Origin: JAEUUM01 sp038326165
Lineage (GTDB): Bacteria; Bacteroidota; Bacteroidia; Chitinophagales; Saprospiraceae
Direction: 5' to 3'
NCBI GenBank assembly: GCA_038326165.1
Contig: JBBQJT010000077.1
Location: 1 to 10,664 of the forward strand
Length of the DNA: 10,664 nt
The position numbers and the translations under genes were made by a program. How positions within the stretch are numbered: position 1 is the first letter of the stretch; each line of letters begins with the position of its first letter. Shown here one piece after another: positions 7,403 through 10,664 of the stretch. The notes beneath the pieces are model-generated. The model saw nothing but the letters and a program-made list of their open reading frames with translations. It did not search any database and was not told where the DNA came from.

Positions 7403-8410
7403 TTACAGTTTAAAAAACTTGCCAGATTTTAACCTGCCATCTACTATTGTTTTTACAATATAAACTCCAGCAGGCAAGGCACTAATATCAATTAAATTTT
7501 CTAATACATGATTCTTTCTAGAAATCACCAAAACTCCTGATAAATTATAGACCTCCAAATTTACTGGTTTGTTGTACTCAATATTTAACTTAAGTTCAGC
7601 ATTATCAAAAACCTGAGTCTTAAGGTCCGTAATTGCAGATTCTTCATTGTTTTCCGATATAATAAATGGAACAACCGTTTGACAATTATTGCTCATATTC
7701 CAAAGGGTGTCTCGCATGCATGTTGGTAGTATTGTTCTAGCAGTATTGATAATGGAGCCATAATCCATTGGACACAAATTTGCCAAATTTAAAAGCAACG
7801 TATTGGTTGAATCACTTGCATATCCATTTCTCTCATATGATTCAATTAACCCTCTCGTAACTAGTTTTAGATAAGTACCATAATCTGCATTTGGATTGTA
7901 AGCGTTCAATTGCGCCTTTAGGTTGGCAATTTTTATGTTTGTTTGGCTCTTTACAGCATTAAATGCGGATTGAATGTTTAAAGATAATCCACTTGATATG
8001 TTTACCAAACTATCACGGGTTGAATTATAACCTATTGGGTTGACTGGATATAAAGCAAATAAACTATCCAATGTTCGAATCCTTTGGACGGTTACAGTCC
8101 TTTGTTGATTAAGGTTGGCAATATTTGCTCGGCTAATTGAATCCATTGATACCATATTCTCAGAATTAGCCGTTAGTTGTGCTTGTACTTCAATTTCTGT
8201 ACCTTGCATTGAGCTGTAAAAACTCACGAAAGGTTGAATGTTTTGACTTGATGAAGGTGCTTGTGAAATTTTTCTAAACAAATCTATCCGATGTTCAACT
8301 TTGATGGCATCTGGCCATCCACTCAGACCATTAATAGCCACCAAGGAGTCCAATATTGAATAATAACCAATTCCTCCAATGCTTTCCTGTAATCCGGCTT
8401 CGCAAGCCAT
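7403..8410 (-). CDS. C-terminal part of a split T9SS-secreted protein (helical region plus sorting domain)
   Basis: A 335-codon reading frame from the ATG at 8410. It has no signal peptide but ends in a clear T9SS type A sorting domain (about residues 262-335: LKLNIEYNKPVNLEVYNLSG, ISALPAGVYIVKT, KSGKFFKL). A sorting domain is useless without Sec export, so the frame almost certainly is not an independent gene. The frame stays open upstream of the ATG to a TAA at about 8473 and overlaps the end of 8419-10248; adding one T in the run at 8462-8466 fuses them. Residues about 60-220 look helical, with regular short S/N/Q-rich turns. The role is unknown. If translated alone from 8410 the product would stay in the cytoplasm. 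Its stop is 3 bases before the next gene. Confidence 0.82.
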   Translation of the reverse strand: MACEAGLQESIGGIGYYSILDSLVAINGLSGWPDAIKVEHRIDLFRKISQAPSSSQNIQPFVSFYSSMQGTEIEVQAQLTANSENMVSMDSISRANIANLNQQRTVTVQRIRTLDSLFALYPVNPIGYNSTRDSLVNISSGLSLNIQSAFNAVKSQTNIKIANLKAQLNAYNPNADYGTYLKLVTRGLIESYERNGYASDSTNTLLLNLANLCPMDYGSIINTARTILPTCMRDTLWNMSNNCQTVVPFIISENNEESAITDLKTQVFDNAELKLNIEYNKPVNLEVYNLSGVLVISRKNHVLENLIDISALPAGVYIVKTIVDGRLKSGKFFKL

Positions 8411-8418
8411 AGGTGATC

Positions 8419-10248
8419 CTAAAAGAAGACTAAAACTACTTGTTGGAAATCTTTGCGGCGGAAAAATACGTTATTGCTAGAATGGGGCCTTATAACTGAA
8501 GTTTGCCATTGAATTGCTTGATTAAAGAACGCATTAAAATTAAATGGGCCTACCCACTGATTTGCCCTTCTCACATTGGCGATTCCAATTGATACTGTTG
8601 ATCCTTCCAAGCTGGTACCAAGAAAATGATTCCCTATGGAGTTTTGTCCCATAAGCCAATTTTGACAATTTAGTCTAAAGGCCATGCCTATTCTTGTATT
8701 ATTTGTAGCGTTGTTACAACCTTGTAAATTCCTGATTTCGCTAAATCTAAAACCTGTGGCATTAAGTTTTTGACTTGCCAATCCATTAACTTCACTAAAT
8801 TGAATGTTATTTCCCTTCCATATGGTTGTAAAAGTATTCTTATTGTTTTTAAAATCTAAAAAAACAAAATTCGGATTCTGATTGCCAAGTACATTGACAT
8901 TTTGGTCTTCAATGTAAATGCCATGTGTTTTATTAGTCCCATTGTATTGAATGCACTGCAAGCCATTTGTAAAATCATGAGTAGCATTCAAACAATATAT
9001 TGCAGTAGATCCAGAATTATACATGTCATCATACATAAAGCCTACCGTGCCTTTATTCAAATACTTAACAAATTGCGCTTGCCCAAGAACTACTGAATGA
9101 GCTTGGCCTCTACTGTGAACGGCAATGGACTTTTCCTTTGTAAGTTCATGATAAACATAATTCTGTGTTTGTTGATCATATCCAACATTTTGAGTTGGAC
9201 AATAAAAGTCTGCAACTCCACAATCTTTAAAACGTATATAATTAAAAGCATTGTACCCTTCTGATGTACTGATCCCATATCTTTCACAATTAAGAAAACT
9301 CACCTCAGCATTATTCCAAATACTACCATCAGAACTATAAATGCTATTTCCTAAAAGACCAGAAATATGCAAACCAACTCCTGTTGCAAACCAATAATCA
9401 CCAAGCTTAAACAATTCCTTGCTGTTGTTTCTGATATTCTTCATTCTAAAGTTTTGAAAATTTCCCATAAAATTAAAGAATACAGCACCGGACATTAAAT
9501 TGTCAAAAAGATTAAAGTTGCCTTGAAAACCTGAATTCCCTGTACCCAGTATTGGAGAATTCTTAATATAACCTAATGAAATGCCCGTAGAACCTATCTT
9601 TTGGCTCACCAAGGGACAGAGTAAATTTGACGAACATTGAAACTTGTTTCCTTGGAATTTGTCAACAAATAAATTTCTCAGAGGAATAGGCCCAAAGCTT
9701 TGATTAAAAATTTCACCTGGATATGGAAAATTAATACCGATATCACAACGGTCAAAGGTGGTATTCTCACAGCTCATTTTGCAATTATTAGCCAACTCAA
9801 TACCTGAAAAAGCATCAGAAATAATAGTATTATTTTGTGTAATAATTGAACTGTTGGCTTCCATAACTACCCCTTTCCACATGCAGGTGCATGAAAATAA
9901 TTTAGTGTTCTTAAGGGTCAACTTCTTATTTGTCTGAATTAATAATTGGGCATTAGCATCAAATTTAATATTTGAGTTAGATATAGTGAAATCATTATCA
10001 ATTATGAGGGCAATTGGAACGCTAAGATTGTTGGTGTAAGGATTAGGACTTAACGTGCTAGAATAAATGACGGGTACTCCCTGTTCATATTGCAAACTTC
10101 CGAATTGAGAACATAAATTTAACGGTGAAATACCTTCAAATAAACTGACAGAACCGCTATTTTCATAGGTACAAGGCAGGGCGTGTTGTTGAGATATTAG
10201 TGGATTTACAAAAAATAGTCCACCTAAAAATAAACTCAAAACAAACAA
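8419..10248 (-). CDS. N-terminal part of a split T9SS-secreted protein (signal sequence and beta-helix-like region)
   Basis: A 609-codon frame whose first in-frame common start is a TTG at 10248. That start falls inside the signal peptide: the basic n-region (KKAKIRSK) lies upstream of it in the same frame, and the core VLSLFLGGLFFV follows directly. The true start is therefore almost surely one of the ATGs at 10388 or 10382, beyond the 8-base repeat, now out of frame. After the signal, residues about 75-560 are Asn- and Ser-rich with many short strands (KLTLKNTKLFSCTCMWKGVVM at 109-129, IISDAFSGIELANN), resembling right-handed parallel beta-helix surface proteins. There is no sorting domain; it lies in the next frame. 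The last 13 residues (RRKDFQQVVLVFF) are an out-of-frame tail after the five-T run. Base composition is AT-rich like its neighbours. Confidence 0.8.
   Translation of the reverse strand: MFVLSLFLGGLFFVNPLISQQHALPCTYENSGSVSLFEGISPLNLCSQFGSLQYEQGVPVIYSSTLSPNPYTNNLSVPIALIIDNDFTISNSNIKFDANAQLLIQTNKKLTLKNTKLFSCTCMWKGVVMEANSSIITQNNTIISDAFSGIELANNCKMSCENTTFDRCDIGINFPYPGEIFNQSFGPIPLRNLFVDKFQGNKFQCSSNLLCPLVSQKIGSTGISLGYIKNSPILGTGNSGFQGNFNLFDNLMSGAVFFNFMGNFQNFRMKNIRNNSKELFKLGDYWFATGVGLHISGLLGNSIYSSDGSIWNNAEVSFLNCERYGISTSEGYNAFNYIRFKDCGVADFYCPTQNVGYDQQTQNYVYHELTKEKSIAVHSRGQAHSVVLGQAQFVKYLNKGTVGFMYDDMYNSGSTAIYCLNATHDFTNGLQCIQYNGTNKTHGIYIEDQNVNVLGNQNPNFVFLDFKNNKNTFTTIWKGNNIQFSEVNGLASQKLNATGFRFSEIRNLQGCNNATNNTRIGMAFRLNCQNWLMGQNSIGNHFLGTSLEGSTVSIGIANVRRANQWVGPFNFNAFFNQAIQWQTSVIRPHSSNNVFFRRKDFQQVVLVFF
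8462..8466 (-). other. Probable frameshift site in a five-T run
   Basis: On the coding strand the sequence reads GTA, five Ts, then CCGCCGCAAAG. With five Ts the upstream frame runs on to a TAG at 8419. With six Ts it would read V-F-F-P-P-Q-R-F-P-T-S-S-F and continue into the sorting-domain frame. The fit of signal peptide on one side and sorting domain on the other makes a lost T, real or a sequencing error, the simplest reading. Confidence 0.75.
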
Positions 10249-10274
10249 AAATTTACTTCTAATTTTAGCTTTTT

Positions 10275-10388
10275 TTACTCTACTGATGTACTGATGTACT
10301 GATGTACTGATGTACTGATGTACTGATGTACTGATGTACTGATGTACTGATGTACTGATGTACTGATGTACTGATGATTCATTTTCAT
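10275..10388 (-). CDS. 37-residue repeat-encoded leader ORF (out-of-phase 5' end of the split gene)
   Basis: Reading from the ATG at 10388 gives MKMN, then four copies of the octapeptide HQYISTSV, then E and a TAA at 10275-10277. A second ATG in the same frame is at 10382. The upstream bases are A/T-rich, as usual for Bacteroidota ribosome binding sites. This is best read not as a gene but as the present, out-of-frame product of the downstream secreted-protein gene. With 11 or 14 repeat copies the same start would run through R-V-K-K-A-K-I-R-S-K into the signal peptide. A peptide of its own function is possible but nothing supports it. Confidence 0.6.
   Translation of the reverse strand: MKMNHQYISTSVHQYISTSVHQYISTSVHQYISTSVE
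10281..10376. repeat. Perfect 12-copy octanucleotide tandem repeat (phase-variation type)
   Basis: Twelve uninterrupted copies of TACTGATG on the plus strand (CATCAGTA on the coding minus strand), 96 bases with no mismatch. Because 8 is not a multiple of 3, each gain or loss of one copy shifts the frame between the ATGs at 10388/10382 and the signal peptide coding region. The unit contains no stop in any frame and encodes the same cyclic octapeptide (HQYISTSV) in all three. Such tracts change length by slipped-strand mispairing during replication. Confidence 0.95.
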
Positions 10389-10563
10389 AGCATAAATTTT
10401 TTTTAATTTGAGATCAACGCTCAAAAGGGTTAAGGGAAAAAAATTACAACAATTTTAGATTCAAAGTAAACAAAAACAGCGTACGCACACAGAAGCCCTC
10501 CATTCGCAATAAGCCAAATAAAGCAACTTACGAATTCATAATGCAATAATAATGCATTGTAAG

Positions 10564-10590
10564 ATATTTTGCAAGTATTTGGCAAAATAT
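10564..10590. repeat. Inverted repeat in the intergenic region
   Basis: ATATTTTGC (10564-10572) and GCAAAATAT (10582-10590) are perfect 9-base arms around a 9-base loop. No T-tract follows on the plus strand and the region lies upstream of genes in both directions, so an operator or protein-binding site is as likely as a hairpin. It overlaps the -33 element of the candidate rightward promoter. A shorter repeat, AATGCA/TGCATT, lies at 10540-10558. Confidence 0.5.
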
Positions 10591-10608
10591 TTTATAAAAT
10601 TAACGTTG
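10578..10608 (+). promoter_or_regulatory. Candidate Bacteroidota-type promoter pointing out of the window
   Basis: TTTG at 10578-10581, 19 bases, then TAACGTTG at 10601-10608, one mismatch from TAnnTTTG. It would start transcription near 10615 and serve a gene beyond the right edge. The rest of 10389-10664 holds no convincing gene, and I found no clear consensus promoter for the minus-strand gene beginning at 10388. Confidence 0.45.
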
Positions 10609-10664
10609 AACCAATTTATTAATATTCAATGACCTCTAGTTGCCAATCCAATTAGTTAGTCTTG

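Noticed and set aside
8458..8470. Programmed -1 ribosomal frameshift joining the two halves of the secreted protein.
   Set aside because: A TTT TTC does not meet the X XXY YYZ slippery pattern and secreted proteins of this type are not known for it; a lost base is simpler.
10246..10248. TTG at 10248 as the real start of the secreted protein.
   Set aside because: It removes the basic n-region that is encoded just upstream in the same frame; ATGs beyond the repeat are more plausible in an ON state.
10281..10376. CRISPR array or other spacer-bearing repeat.
   Set aside because: The copies are head-to-tail without spacers and only 8 bases long.
10552..10632. Plus-strand 26-codon frame starting ATGCATTGT.
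   Set aside because: It is short, AT-rich, lies over the inverted repeat and candidate promoter, and shows no ribosome binding site or family resemblance.

Overview
The window looks like chromosomal DNA of a Bacteroidota bacterium, probably from the Saprospirales/Chitinophagales side of the phylum. Three things point there. Two proteins carry type IX secretion (T9SS) C-terminal sorting domains. Two clear promoters match the Bacteroidota consensus (TTTG or TTG, 19 bases, TAnnTTTG). An OmpA-type protein has a large N-terminal domain typical of the phylum. The DNA is AT-rich and ribosome binding sites are A-rich rather than GGAGG-like. The genus cannot be told from the sequence.

Left part (1-4790): a TTTATGG/TTTATGGG-type minisatellite with a 90-base duplication lies just downstream of a minus-strand OmpA-family envelope gene (260-1405). 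Divergent from it, with a promoter touching its start codon, are an ALDH7-type aldehyde dehydrogenase (1459-2982) and, 29 bases on, a sodium:solute symporter (3012-4790), probably one transcript. Middle (4790-5662): a tRNA-Cys(GCA) with its own promoter and intrinsic terminator, a small muconolactone-isomerase-like protein on the minus strand (5046-5351), and a 311-base gene-free stretch holding a terminator hairpin and a compact cluster of further hairpins.

Right part (5663-10664): a minus-strand set of secreted T9SS proteins. A beta-propeller/PKD protein (5663-7399) follows with 3 bases of spacing a larger protein that is now in two pieces: 8419-10248 (signal sequence and beta-helix-like region, no sorting domain) and 7403-8410 (sorting domain, no signal sequence). 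One extra base in a five-T run at 8462-8466 would join them into one protein of about 1,000 residues.

The most striking feature is at the 5' end of that split gene. Twelve perfect copies of an 8-base repeat (TACTGATG on the plus strand, 10281-10376) lie between the only good ATG codons (10388/10382) and the signal peptide. With 12 copies, translation from ATG stops right after the repeat. With 11 or 14 copies it would run in frame into the positively charged n-region and hydrophobic core. All three frames through the repeat are open, and both wrong frames stop within two codons after it. This is the layout of a phase-variable contingency locus, here apparently controlling a T9SS-exported surface protein and perhaps its downstream partner. 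The repeat tract, its frames and the stops are seen directly; active switching is inference.
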